Origin: Candidatus Competibacter sp.
GTDB lineage: Bacteria; Pseudomonadota; Gammaproteobacteria; Competibacterales; Competibacteraceae
Assembly: GCA_029624815.1 (NCBI GenBank)
Contig: JARSSH010000059.1
Coordinates: 14,031 to 52,154, forward strand
Reading direction: 5' to 3'
Length of the DNA: 38,124 nt
The notes under the pieces: model-generated
Seen by the model: only the letters and a program-made list of their open reading frames with translations
Database searches by the model: none
What the model was told of the DNA's origin: nothing
Program-made: the position numbers and the translations under genes
Part shown: one piece after another, positions 1 to 9,800 of the stretch
Layout of the letters: every line of letters starts with the position of its first letter
Position numbering within the stretch: position 1 is the first letter of the stretch

Positions 1-450
1 CCTGGACAATGGCCGCTGGAACTGCACATTCTCATCGCCATCCTGGCCTATTCGCTGCTGGCCCTGGCGGCGGCGCAGGCGGCGCTGCTGGCCGTCCAGG
101 ATCGCCGCCTGCGCCGCCGCCAGCCCGGCGGTTTTCTGCGCGGCATCCCGCCGCTCACCGCGATGGAATCCCTGCTTTTCCAGATGATCGGCGCCGGTTT
201 CGTTCTACTCAGCATCGCTCTATTCAGCGGATTGCTGTTCCTCAAGGATGTCTTCGCCCAGCACCTGCTTCATAAAATCGTGCTGTCCTTCATCGCCTGG
301 GGCGTATTCGGGGTGCTGTTGTGGGGCCGCTGGCGCTTTGGCTGGCGCGGCCGCACCGCGATTCGCTGGACCCTGAGCGGTTTTACGTTTCTCGTGCTGG
401 CGTATTTCGGCAGCAAATTGGTGCTGGAGTTGATCCTGCAACGTCACTGA
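1..450 (+). CDS. ypjD: YpjD-like CcsA-family inner membrane protein, 3' part
   Basis: The frame is open from the first base and gives the last 149 residues of a membrane protein; the start lies outside the window. Hydrophobic helices alternate with short Arg-rich loops, for example HLLHKIVLSFIAWGVFGVLL followed by WGRWRFGWRGRTAIRW and a final helix ending in LELILQRH. This matches the C-terminal half of YpjD, a member of the CcsA/HemX-type cytochrome c assembly family. In Escherichia coli ypjD lies between ffh and the CorB gene yfjD, and a CorB-like gene follows here too, which supports the call. YpjD has been connected with Mg2+ transport together with CorB-type proteins, but its biochemical role is not settled. 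The shorter reading from an internal ATG at 163 would remove a helix and is not preferred. Confidence 0.8.
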   Translation, partial: PGQWPLELHILIAILAYSLLALAAAQAALLAVQDRRLRRRQPGGFLRGIPPLTAMESLLFQMIGAGFVLLSIALFSGLLFLKDVFAQHLLHKIVLSFIAWGVFGVLLWGRWRFGWRGRTAIRWTLSGFTFLVLAYFGSKLVLELILQRH

Positions 451-500
451 ACGTGCGCGCCTCAAACCGTCGAGCGCATCGCTTCAGGCCAATCAATGGC

Positions 501-530
501 TTGACAGCGCACGCCAGCCACTCGTAAATA
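501..530 (+). promoter_or_regulatory. Candidate sigma-70 promoter before the CorB-like gene
   Basis: A perfect TTGACA at 501-506 is followed about 18 bases later by a poor -10 match (TAAATA, 525-530). It lies in the 113-base gap between the ypjD-like gene and the TTG start at 564. The -10 is weak, so this is only a candidate. Confidence 0.25.
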
Positions 531-563
531 CGCTTCAATCCACCCAAACCAAGGTTTCGCGAT

Positions 564-1853
564 TTGGACGATCTTCATATTGGCGTGTTGTGCGTCGCCC
601 TGATTCTTCTCATTGGCTGTTCCGCCTTTTTCTCCAGCTCCGAAACCGGGCTGATGACCCTCAACCGCTACCGCCTGCGCCACCGCGCACGGGAAGGCCA
701 CAAGGCCGCGCTGCGCACCAGCCGGCTGCTGGAGCGGCCGGATCGGCTAATCGGCATCATTCTGCTCGGTAACAACTTCGTCAACATTCTGGCGTCTTCG
801 CTGGCCACCATCCTCGCCATCCACTTCTTGGGCGAAGCCGGCATCGCGGTCTCCACCATCGTCCTGACGCTGGTTCTGCTGGTGTTTGGCGAAGTCGCGC
901 CCAAAACGCTGGCGGCCCTGCATCCCGAACGCATCGCCTTCCCCGCTTCCGCGGTGCTGGCGCCGCTGCTCAAGACATTCTACCCGCTGGTGTGGCTGAC
1001 CAACGCGGTGGCCAACAGCCTGTTGCGGCTGTTCCGAGTGACGATTCAGACCTCCAGCCAGCACTCGCTCAGCGCCGAGGAACTGCGCACGGTGGTGCTC
1101 GAAGCCGGGGTCATGATCCCCAAGCGCCATCAAACCATGCTGCTGGGCATCCTGGAGCTGGAGGAAATCACCGTCAACGACATTATGGTGCCGCGCAACG
1201 AGGTGGAGGGCATCGACCTGGAAGACGACTGGGCGAAGATCGTCGCCAAACTGACCCGCAGCCCCTACACCCGCATGCTGGTCTACCGCGACACCTTCGA
1301 TCAGGTCGTGGGCTTTTTGCACCTGCGCAAGGTGCTCAATACGATGATGGAGAAGCCGGATTTCGATCGAACCGATCTGGAGAGCCTGATCCGGGAACCC
1401 TATTTCATTCCCGAAGGCACCTCGCTGACCCGGCAGTTGCTCAACTTTCAGCAGTTGCGCCGACGCGTCGGGCTGGTGGTGGACGAATACGGCGAGGTGC
1501 TGGGGCTGGTGACGCTGGAGGATATCCTGGAAGAGATCGTGGGCGAATTCACCACCGATCCCGCCGCCATCGGCAAGCACAACCTGGTTCCGCGCGCCGA
1601 TGGCGGCTACATGGTGGACGGTCGCACCTCGATCCGCGGCCTGAACCGGGCGCTGGACTGGAAGCTGCCCACCGACGGCCCCCGCACCCTCAACGGCCTG
1701 ATCATGGAGCACCTCGAAACCATCCCCGAACCAGGCGCCCGACTGTCGCTGATGGGTCACCTGACCGAGATCGTGGAAATCTCCGGCAACCGAGTCAAAA
1801 CCGCGATCATCTGGCCGACCGCAGAGGTGGCGCCGGCAACGCAGACCGACTGA
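564..1853 (+). CDS. CorB/HlyC-family transporter (CNNM + CBS pair + CorC_HlyC domains)
   Basis: This 429-residue protein has the usual length and domain order of the YfjD/CorB family. An N-terminal CNNM membrane domain (about 1-190) carries FFSSSETGLMTLNRYRLRHR, the helix NNFVNILASSLATILA and FGEVAPKTLA. A CBS pair (about 200-325) includes IMVPRNEVEGIDLEDDW and LVVDEYGEVLGLVTLEDILE. A CorC_HlyC domain follows (about 340-420). Family members are linked to Mg2+ (and possibly Co2+) transport or efflux at the inner membrane. The start is a TTG: AAGG at 551-554 sits nine bases upstream and the hydrophobic segment begins straight after it. The last 47 bases overlap the 3' end of the convergent dehydratase gene. 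Confidence 0.9.
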   Translation: MDDLHIGVLCVALILLIGCSAFFSSSETGLMTLNRYRLRHRAREGHKAALRTSRLLERPDRLIGIILLGNNFVNILASSLATILAIHFLGEAGIAVSTIVLTLVLLVFGEVAPKTLAALHPERIAFPASAVLAPLLKTFYPLVWLTNAVANSLLRLFRVTIQTSSQHSLSAEELRTVVLEAGVMIPKRHQTMLLGILELEEITVNDIMVPRNEVEGIDLEDDWAKIVAKLTRSPYTRMLVYRDTFDQVVGFLHLRKVLNTMMEKPDFDRTDLESLIREPYFIPEGTSLTRQLLNFQQLRRRVGLVVDEYGEVLGLVTLEDILEEIVGEFTTDPAAIGKHNLVPRADGGYMVDGRTSIRGLNRALDWKLPTDGPRTLNGLIMEHLETIPEPGARLSLMGHLTEIVEISGNRVKTAIIWPTAEVAPATQTD

Positions 1854-3876
1854 CCATCGCGTTCACCCGCTCCTGCCGCCGATCCGCCAACCAGATCCAG
1901 TCCTCGATATCGTTTTCCGGCTGGTACTCGGCCACGGCTTCCCGCAGGATCGCCCGTACGGTCGGATAGTCGAAACCGCGCGAAGCGGTGGCGAGCCGTT
2001 CCAGGCAGTCCCGGACCGCCAGCCATGGCAAATTACGCTCGCAGGCACGGCGGATCATCGGATGCTCGGTAACCAGATCGTCGCTACCGATCAGCAGTTC
2101 CTCACGCAGTTTCTCGCCGCTGCGCAGGCCGGTGAAACGGATTTCGATATCGCCCTCGGGATGATCCTCGTCCCGCACTTCCAGCCCGGACAGCCGGATC
2201 ATCCGCCGCGCCAAGTCGAGAATCCGCACCGGCTCGCCCATATCGAGCAGGAATACATCGCCGCCCTGGGCCAGGGCGCTGGCCTGAACCACCAATTGCG
2301 CCGCCTCGGGGATGGTCATGAAATAACGCTCCACCTCGGGATGGGTTACCGTCACCGGTCCGCCCTTGCGGACCTGCTCACGAAACAGCGGCGCCACCGA
2401 ACCGGAGGAATCCAGCACGTTGCCGAAGCGAACCATGCACAGCCGAGTGGGGCCGCCCTCCCCCGCCAACCCTTGCAGGATCAGCTCGGCCAGCCGTTTG
2501 GTGGCGCCCATCACGTTGGTCGGGCGCACCGCCTTGTCGCTGGAAATCAGCACGAAGGTTCCGACCCCGGCGGCGATGGCGGCCTCGGCGGCCCGCCAGG
2601 TGCCAAACACATTGTTCTGCACCCCCTCGATGGGGTTGCGTTCGACGATCGGAACATGTTTGTAGGCGGCGGCATGATAAACGGTCTCGACCCGAAAGCG
2701 CTCCATGGCCACTTGCAAGCGACGCTGATGAATGACCGAACCCAGCAATGGGATCAGTTCGATGCTCCCTTCGCCCGCAAACTTCCCCTGCTCCGGCGAG
2801 TCGGCGGGCTGCATGTCCGTGCTCCCTTCCGATCCCGAAGTCGCCGGGTCATGGGTAGTGACGGGACGGGCATGCACCATGTTGGCCAACATGGCGCGCA
2901 GTTCCTGCTCGATGGCATAGAGGGCGTACTCGGAGCGCTCGAACAGCACCAGCCGGCACGGCCGCAACAGCAGGATCTGCCGGCACAGCTCGGCCCCGAT
3001 CGAACCGCCCGCGCCAGTCACCATTACGCTCTTGCCGCTCACCCGCGCCCGCAGCAGCGCCTCGTTGGGCTGGACCGAATCACGGCCGAGAATGTCTTCG
3101 ACATCGACTTCGCGAAATTCATCGATGCGCCGAGCGCCGCTGGTCAGCTCCGCCAGGGTGGGCAAGGCCAGCACCCGCACCGGCAAGCCGGCCAACGCTT
3201 CCAAAATATCCCGGCGACGACGGTGCGACGCCGACGGCAGCGCCAGTAGAATCAGGCCGCCTTCATGCTGGGCCACCAGTCGCGGCAGCTTGAACGGCGC
3301 CCGCACCTTAAGACCCAGCACCACGCTGCCCCACAGTTGCGGGTTGTCGTCGACAAACGCGACCGGCACGAATTCGGCGCTATAGCGCAGGGCGTTGGCC
3401 AGTTGCGCGCCGGCTTCGCCCGCGCCGTAGATGATCACGGGCGCGCGCGTCGCGCTGGCCCGGAACCGCTGGCGCAGGATGCGGCGAATCGCCAACCGGC
3501 CGCCGCCGACCAAGGCGACCAGCACCAGCCAACCAATCGGCCAAGACGATCGCGGCACCAGTCCCTGGCGCAGGAACACCCAGACCGCCATCATCAGCAG
3601 AATCCCGGCGCTCACGCCAAACACGATGGTGTACAGCAGGCTTTCGTCGGCATAGCGCAGGATCGGGCGATACAGGCCGACCGCCGCGAAGGTCGGGATG
3701 AGGATGAATACGGCCAACGGAAAAAGCCAGACCACCTCCTGCAACATCGGCGGCCACCCCTCGCCGAGGCGAATGGCGAATGCCGCCCAGACCGCGACCA
3801 GCACGGCGAGCACGTCGCCGGCAATCAGCAGTGCGCGGCGGGCGGTGGTGGGGAGACCGAGGAAATGTTCGAGCAT
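1807..3876 (-). CDS. WbpM/CapD/FlaA1-type nucleotide-sugar 4,6-dehydratase, membrane-anchored
   Basis: This 689-residue protein is of the long WbpM class. It has about four N-terminal membrane helices, a CoA-binding-like Rossmann fold (GAGEAGAQLANAL), and a second Rossmann fold opening with VMVTGAGGSIGAELCRQI. The catalytic region reads ISSDKAVRPTNVMGATKR, with Met in place of the usual Tyr of YxxxK, as in the FlaA1/WbpM/CapD group. These enzymes convert UDP-GlcNAc or related sugars to 4-keto-6-deoxy intermediates for O-antigen or capsule. The frame stays open upstream to 4239, but the ATG at 3876 overlaps the TGA of the WecA-type gene (TGATG), giving the normal N-terminus and coupled translation. 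A non-conserved insert of about 40 residues (about 330-372) sits between the second Rossmann motif and the catalytic region. Confidence 0.92.
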   Translation of the reverse strand: MLEHFLGLPTTARRALLIAGDVLAVLVAVWAAFAIRLGEGWPPMLQEVVWLFPLAVFILIPTFAAVGLYRPILRYADESLLYTIVFGVSAGILLMMAVWVFLRQGLVPRSSWPIGWLVLVALVGGGRLAIRRILRQRFRASATRAPVIIYGAGEAGAQLANALRYSAEFVPVAFVDDNPQLWGSVVLGLKVRAPFKLPRLVAQHEGGLILLALPSASHRRRRDILEALAGLPVRVLALPTLAELTSGARRIDEFREVDVEDILGRDSVQPNEALLRARVSGKSVMVTGAGGSIGAELCRQILLLRPCRLVLFERSEYALYAIEQELRAMLANMVHARPVTTHDPATSGSEGSTDMQPADSPEQGKFAGEGSIELIPLLGSVIHQRRLQVAMERFRVETVYHAAAYKHVPIVERNPIEGVQNNVFGTWRAAEAAIAAGVGTFVLISSDKAVRPTNVMGATKRLAELILQGLAGEGGPTRLCMVRFGNVLDSSGSVAPLFREQVRKGGPVTVTHPEVERYFMTIPEAAQLVVQASALAQGGDVFLLDMGEPVRILDLARRMIRLSGLEVRDEDHPEGDIEIRFTGLRSGEKLREELLIGSDDLVTEHPMIRRACERNLPWLAVRDCLERLATASRGFDYPTVRAILREAVAEYQPENDIEDWIWLADRRQERVNAMVSRSALPAPPLRSAR

Positions 3877-4901
3877 CACGGGACCGATACTGTAGCATGC
3901 CGCCGTTCCAGCCGCCCCACTCCCCACATCAGGAGGCCGTAGACCAGTATCCAAACCATCGCCAGAATTATTTGCCCGGCGGGCGGCAGCCGAACCGCCA
4001 GCAAGGCGGAACCGGCGCAGGCCAGCATCAGCGTATATTCCACCAGCACGGTACGACAATGCCCCCAGCCGAGCACCACCATCCGCTGGTAATAATGGGT
4101 TCGGTGCGCTTCCCAAATCTTCTCCCCGCGCAGCAACCGACACGATAAGGTCACGGTGGCATCGACGATAAAGGGGGAAAACACCAGCAGCGCCGCCCAG
4201 AACGGGAATAAGCCGGCTTTGGCGCCCCACAGACCACACCCGGCCGCCAGAAAGCCCAGCGCGGTGGAACCGGTGTCGCCGAGGAAAATTTTAGCGGGTG
4301 GAAAGTTGTAAACCAGGAAACCCGCACCGGCCGCCGCCACGATCAGACAGAAAGTCGCAAACCCGGCGTCGGCCCAACCCAGGCAAGCCAGCGCCGAAAA
4401 ACCGATCACTGCCATGCCGCTGGCGAAACCGTCCATGCCGTCCATGAAGTTGTAGAGGTTGATCATCCAAACGATGAACAGCAGGGTAAGAGGGATGGCA
4501 ACCCAAGCAGGAAGAACCAAGGCAAGACCGGGTAGGGCCAATGAACCGGGCGCCAGATCCGCCACCAACAAGCTGACAGCGGCCAGCAGATGAACTAAGA
4601 TGCGCCACCGGGCAGCGACGCTCTTGCGGTCATCCTGAAACGACACCAGCGCTAGTGGAATCAGGCCGGCAAGCAAGAACCCCGTGATCCGAAAAAGCGA
4701 GGAGGAGGTGGTTTCGATAATCACGGCGATCGATACGCCGGCGAAGATCCCTCCCAAAACCGCCAATCCCCCTGTTCTTGGAACAGGCTGTCCGTGCAGG
4801 GAACGAGCGGTTGGATAATCGATGAGGCGCAGATGCACAGATGCATTCAAAAGACGCCTATTCAAAAATAATGTGATCGTGAATGCCAATAGCGCGTTCA
4901 T
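3876..4901 (-). CDS. WecA/MraY-family undecaprenyl-phosphate sugar-1-phosphate transferase
   Basis: This polytopic protein of the glycosyltransferase 4 (WecA/WbpL/MraY) family starts a polysaccharide by moving a sugar-1-phosphate from a UDP-sugar to undecaprenyl phosphate at the inner membrane. Family motifs are in order: the Asp pair in SFQDDRKSVAARWRILVHLL, the catalytic loop NLYNFMDGMDGFASGMAVIG, FLGDTGSTALGFL, and a basic loop ending EAHRTHYYQRMVVLGW. The ATG at 4901 puts the first helix (NALLAFTITLFLN) directly at the N-terminus. A start at 4958 would add 19 hydrophilic residues and run into the divergent exporter gene. The gene is coupled to the downstream dehydratase by TGATG. The identity of the sugar (GlcNAc, FucNAc or QuiNAc) cannot be read from the sequence. 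Confidence 0.9.
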   Translation of the reverse strand: MNALLAFTITLFLNRRLLNASVHLRLIDYPTARSLHGQPVPRTGGLAVLGGIFAGVSIAVIIETTSSSLFRITGFLLAGLIPLALVSFQDDRKSVAARWRILVHLLAAVSLLVADLAPGSLALPGLALVLPAWVAIPLTLLFIVWMINLYNFMDGMDGFASGMAVIGFSALACLGWADAGFATFCLIVAAAGAGFLVYNFPPAKIFLGDTGSTALGFLAAGCGLWGAKAGLFPFWAALLVFSPFIVDATVTLSCRLLRGEKIWEAHRTHYYQRMVVLGWGHCRTVLVEYTLMLACAGSALLAVRLPPAGQIILAMVWILVYGLLMWGVGRLERRHATVSVP

Positions 4902-4935
4902 CGTTACAGTCCGGAGACAGGTATCCACTTTAATA

Positions 4936-5748
4936 ATGCTTGAGTACGACTCTAGCAATAGACCACCACCAGTGATTGACGAGCTTATTCAGCTCGTTCA
5001 TTATCGTGACCTAATCTTTCTGATGGTGGAAAATATCATAAAAAATCGCTACAAGCGTTCGGTGCTTGGTATTTTTTGGATGTTGCTTAATCCATTACTG
5101 CAAACGATAGTGCTCACCATCGCTTTTGGCGCAATGTTTAAATCATCGCTACCCAATTATGCGATTTACCTATTATGTGGCTTACTGGCATGGAATTTTA
5201 TCACACAAACCACTCAGTACGCCATGAGCACCATGGCGTATGGTGGGGGTTTACTCAAGAGGGTATATATTCCACGAGCCACCTATATTGTTGCGGCGGT
5301 TGGAAATGGGTTAATTAATTTTCTGGTTTCAATTGCTTCCTTAATTATTATCGCCATTTTTCTCGCTCATCCGATAACGCTGACTTGGCTATTTCTACCA
5401 GTCAGTATCCTTATTTTAGCTATATTTGCGCTTGGATTTGCGTTGCTTTTATCTACTTCGTCTGTATTTTTCACGGATACAGTGGATATTTATCAGGTAC
5501 TGATTCAAGCTTTCTTTTTTCTGACGCCTATCATGTACCCCTCCTCGATCCTTCCAATCGAGTTGAGCCGCTTATTGGCATTTAATCCATTCTTGATATT
5601 AATCGACATTTTTCGCATACCCATATATGTCAATCAGTTGCCTAGCGTCGATCTTATCATAAGCTCGATATTGCTCGCACTCATGACCTTAGCTGCTGGC
5701 TGGATCATGTTCACAAAAAAAGCCGACCAGATCGCTTATCGTCTTTAA
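4936..5748 (+). CDS. ABC-2 polysaccharide exporter permease (Wzm-like)
   Basis: This 270-residue permease has about six membrane helices in the ABC-2 layout of Wzm/KpsM/RfbA: a short cytoplasmic start, then ENIIKNRYKRSVLGIFWMLL and NPLLQTIVLTIAFGAMF, ending near FTKKADQIAYRL. It would form the inner-membrane channel for lipid-linked polysaccharide, powered by the ATPase two bases downstream. The frame runs back to 4822, but the extra 38 residues are basic and not family-like, so the ATG at 4936 is used. No good ribosome-binding site is visible before it. Base composition becomes AT-rich at this gene. Confidence 0.9.
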   Translation: MLEYDSSNRPPPVIDELIQLVHYRDLIFLMVENIIKNRYKRSVLGIFWMLLNPLLQTIVLTIAFGAMFKSSLPNYAIYLLCGLLAWNFITQTTQYAMSTMAYGGGLLKRVYIPRATYIVAAVGNGLINFLVSIASLIIIAIFLAHPITLTWLFLPVSILILAIFALGFALLLSTSSVFFTDTVDIYQVLIQAFFFLTPIMYPSSILPIELSRLLAFNPFLILIDIFRIPIYVNQLPSVDLIISSILLALMTLAAGWIMFTKKADQIAYRL

Positions 5749-5750
5749 AA

Positions 5751-6491
5751 ATGAACGATATCGCCATAAAGCTTGAGAATATAACGGTTCGGTTTCGTAT
5801 TCCACATGAAAAAATCCCGACTTTCCAAGAATATGCGATTCGCTGGCTGAAGCGGCATAGCGTTAATTATTCAGATTTCAATGCCTTAAATAATATTAGT
5901 TTCTCAATAAAGAAAGGTCAAACCTTCGGAATTATAGGTTCCAATGGCGCAGGGAAAAGCACTCTCCTCAAAGTAATCTCACGAGTTATTCGCCCTACTC
6001 AAGGACGGGTTTTCTTGAGAGGACGCATTGCGCCATTACTCGAACTTGGCGCAGGATTCGACTATGAAATGACGGGCCGTGAAAACATCTTTCTGAATGG
6101 CGCGGTATTAGGGTTCAGTCGCAAGCATATAGCAAGTCGTATAGAGAAAATTGTGGAATTTTCTGGTATTGAGGAATTTATTGACGCCCCAGTTCGCACC
6201 TACTCCAGTGGTATGGTAGCAAGGTTGGGATTCGCGGTCGCGACGGATGTTCAACCTGAAGTTCTTGTCATCGACGAGATACTATCGGTGGGGGATATTG
6301 ATTTTCAAAAAAAATCGGCAGAAAGAATTTTGGAGTACTACAACAATGGTTCAACGATTCTTGTTGTTTCCCATAATCCAGCTTCGATAAGGCAACTCTG
6401 CACTCATGTAATATGGTTGGAGCATGGTTGCATAAAAACGATGGGGCCTGTGGACGATATTATTAATGATTATTCATCGCCACTTTCATAA
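5751..6491 (+). CDS. ABC polysaccharide exporter ATPase (Wzt-like, no carbohydrate-binding tail)
   Basis: This 246-residue nucleotide-binding subunit has Walker A GSNGAGKST (about 64-72), a Q-loop region near LLELGAGFDYEMTGRENIF, signature YSSGMVARLGF, Walker B EVLVIDEI and the switch His in VVSHNP. These match TagH/KpsT/Wzt ATPases that export O-antigen, capsule or teichoic acid. The protein ends soon after the ATPase fold. It lacks the C-terminal carbohydrate-binding domain of E. coli O9a-type Wzt, which couples export to recognition of a capped chain end. That places it with systems in which polymerisation and export are coupled in another way. The start codon follows the permease stop by two bases, so the two genes are one operon. 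Confidence 0.93.
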   Translation: MNDIAIKLENITVRFRIPHEKIPTFQEYAIRWLKRHSVNYSDFNALNNISFSIKKGQTFGIIGSNGAGKSTLLKVISRVIRPTQGRVFLRGRIAPLLELGAGFDYEMTGRENIFLNGAVLGFSRKHIASRIEKIVEFSGIEEFIDAPVRTYSSGMVARLGFAVATDVQPEVLVIDEILSVGDIDFQKKSAERILEYYNNGSTILVVSHNPASIRQLCTHVIWLEHGCIKTMGPVDDIINDYSSPLS

Positions 6492-6853
6492 AGCATCTAT
6501 GAAACAGCTTCGTGCAGCGATAGCGCATTAGTAGCAAGTCAGCCCTAGCAAAGCCTTTGGATTTACGGAGAACTCCTCAAAGGCACTAAGGCCATGCACA
6601 CTGCCCGAGGCGGCAGGTACTACTAGCGAAAAAATGCCTATTCGCTAGAAAAATGCTTGCAATCACTTTGGATCTATCGTTGGGAACCTGATCAATGAGC
6701 TATTAATCGATAACTAGCGGTGGTCAATATCCTCCGCATCCGGCTGTGCTATAAGCCAACTTCTCTGGACAAATTCGAATATTATGCGCCCCAGATAGAA
6801 CTGGAGGCTGACCTAAGTTAATTATCTATTATCTAAATTATTGAAGGTGCCTT
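6492..6853. other. Non-coding gap with a possible gene remnant
   Basis: This 362-base stretch separates the exporter genes from the sulfotransferase fusion. A short open frame at about 6715-6819 encodes a peptide including CYKPTSLDKFEYYAPQIELE and ends in TAA. It has no convincing start and may be the tail of a decayed gene. The last bases hold a good ribosome-binding site (AAGG at 6844-6847, six bases before the ATG at 6854). I see no clear terminator or transposase. Confidence 0.3.
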
Positions 6854-9800
6854 ATGCAGATCATTATCCTTGGTATGCACCGATCCGGAACATCGGCAGT
6901 AACTCGCTTAGTGAATATGATGGGCGCTTATATTGGGCCTGAAAACCTAATTGGACAACCAGCGTTAGACAATCTTAAAGGATTTTGGGAACGATACGAT
7001 GTGCGCGCATTAAATGACGACATTCTGAAAGCGCTTGGTGGAAACTGGAACCATTATGTAAAACCGGATATTGAAAAACTATCAGACAGTGATTTGGAGC
7101 GATTTAATAAGCGTGCGAAAAATATGGTTTTTAATCTTGATACCCATCGACCATGGGTACTCAAGGATCCTCGGTTATGCTTACTTTTTCCCTTCTGGCG
7201 CACTTTGTTGGAAGTTCCGATTTGCTTAATCGTTTACCGCTCACCATTGGATGTGGCATTTTCAATAAAACGGCGTAATCAATTCCCTCTTAGTGTTGGA
7301 ATTGCTTTATGGGAATTTTATCAACGCCATGCGCTGGTGGCTTCAGAAGGACTACCAAGAATTTTAGTTTGTTATGCAGATCTCATTAAGGATCCAGTTA
7401 AGGAAACCACCCGTTTATACACAGCGCTAGAAGATTTAGGTGTACGCGGATTAAGATTACCCTCTGAACGTGAAATCCGAGCGTTTATCGACTCTGCCCT
7501 CCAGCACGAATGCACGGATATCGAAGCGTATTACGAGCGCTTGAATTTCCAACAGCAGGAGCTTGTACGCCATTTTGAAAATGGCACTGTTCTCAATACT
7601 AGGAACACAACCGCAGAGCTATCGGCTAATGCACATGAGTTGCTGATTATTGCGACCGACCTCGATACCGCCCGAGCCGACCTCGATACCGCCCGAGCCG
7701 ACCTCGATACCGCCCGAGCTGGCAATCTTTCCTTAATGGCTTTAAAAGAAAAAGATGAGCGCAACTCGATTGAGCTAAAACAACTAAAATTGACACAAAA
7801 CAATCTTGAAGATCGCCTTCATTACTTAGAATATCGCGAGGCGGAACTAACCCGCTGGATTAATGCGTTACTCTCTAGCGTGAGCTGGAAAATCACAGCC
7901 CCATTACGAGCAGTCGCAAATTTTAAAAACTGGGTAGCCTTGAGAAACCATGATGTAAAAGATGCCTATAAGAAAGGTGGCATTCTTAATATAGTCAGCC
8001 ATACGTCGAGTTACTTTTCTACAAGCTTATTTGGTGCAAATCCGGCTAAGCATCCAATCCTGCAGCACAATAGTACAATCGTTCAATTACCTAATGACTC
8101 ACCATCGAAAAATCCTCAGCTACTCGATAGCAACATCGTTTCTCAAGCCGTATCACAGGTAATTTCATCTCAGTTTGATGTGGTTTGTTTTGCAAATATT
8201 GAATGGTCAGCACGCTATCAACGCCCTCAGCATCTCATGAGTCAATTTGCAAAAAATGGCTATAGGGTATTTTACATAATTGCTTCAAGGCGCCCTCCAG
8301 CAAATGTAGCCTATATGATCGATGAAGTAGCTGAAAATATATATGAAATATGCCTTCACGTAGGTTCTGTTCAAAATTTCTATGACGAGATAATTGAGCA
8401 CAATAACCAGCTTGATTTTCTAAATTCCTTGGCTGAATTGATAAAAGATTATCGAATAAAAACTGCCATTTCAGTGGTTCACTTGCCGTACTGGACACCA
8501 CTGGCGCTTGAGCTAAGATCTCGATATGGCTGGAAAATTCTATACGATTGCATGGATGAGTGGATTGACTTTCCGAATATTGGCAAGGCATTGATTGAAC
8601 AAGAAGAAATTCTTGTTCGACAAAGTGACCTTGTAACTGTTACGGCATCACTTCTTTATGATAAATGGTCGCCAGTCGCTCGACACTGTATATTAATAAG
8701 AAATGCCGTCGATTATGTGTTCTTCAGAAAACATTGCTCTCCTAATCCACTCTTGGACGATATAGCTAGGCCTATAATTGGGTACTATGGAGCACTGGCT
8801 GAATGGGTTGATTTTGAACTACTATCGTTCTTGGCGGAAGCTAGACCCAACTGGAGCTTTGTGTTAATTGGAGATATATTTGTTGACGATATTGCTGGAC
8901 TGGAAAAAATGCAGAATATTTTCATGCTGGGCCGTCGGCCTTATACAGATATGCCACGTTTTCTCTATCACTTCGATGTATGTCTAATTCCATTTAAACT
9001 TAATAATGTGACGCATGCAGTCGATCCTGTCAAATTTTACGAATTTGTTAGTGCTGGAAAACCTATCGTGTCGGTCCCACTGAAGGAATTGAAGATATAT
9101 GGCGATTATATATATTTTGCCGATCAGCCAGAAGATTTTTTGAAGCAATTAGAAACCGCACTGGTTGAAAACAATTTTGATTCTTTTAATAAGCGGATTG
9201 AATTAGCCCAACAAAACGATTGGTCTAATCGTTTCGATAAGATTCTTTCATCGATTAATGAACTTTATAAAAAAGCTTCCTTTATTATCGTCACCTATAA
9301 TAACTGCAATCTTACACAGCTTTGTGTTGAAAGTATTTTTCGAAATACGACATACCCCAATTATGAAGTCATTTTAGTTGATAATGCCTCGTCTGACGAT
9401 ACTCGTAATTATTTACGCTATTTGGCTCGCACGTCTGACCGTATTAAAATCATTCTCAATGATCAAAACTTGGGGTTTGCAAAAGCAAATAATCAGGGAC
9501 TCAAGGTAGCAACAGGCGAACTTCTTGTGCTGTTGAATAATGATACCGTAGTGCCGCGAGGCTGGCTTGATCCACTACTAAAGCATCTAGAAAATCCAGA
9601 TATTGGTTTGGTTGGACCTGTAACCAATTTTGTTGGAAACGAAGCTAAAATCGATATTGACTACCAGTCACTCGATGAGATGGAATTTTTTGCCGACCGC
9701 TATACTGACGCTCATACAGGTAAGGCTTTTGATATCGCGGTGCTCGCGATGTTTTGTGTGGCCATGCGCCGTAATGTCTTTGAAAATATCGGCTTTCTCG

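Noticed and set aside
747-1760. Long minus-strand open frame (337 codons) opposite the CorB-like gene
   Set aside because: Composition is Gln/His/Arg-rich with no family motif, as expected of an antisense frame in GC-rich DNA; the plus strand encodes clear CNNM and CBS domains.
2062-3249. Plus-strand open frame (395 codons) opposite the dehydratase
   Set aside because: No domain motifs; shadow of the well-supported WbpM-type gene.
3877-4239. N-terminal extension of the dehydratase frame
   Set aside because: It overlaps the WecA-type gene completely and lacks membrane or family motifs; TGATG coupling marks the true start at 3876.
4822-4935. N-terminal extension of the ABC permease
   Set aside because: Basic, not family-like, and lies within the divergent WecA-type gene.
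7658-7720. Diversity-generating retroelement or phase-variable on/off switch
   Set aside because: No reverse transcriptase or template repeat is visible, and 21-bp units cannot shift the reading frame.
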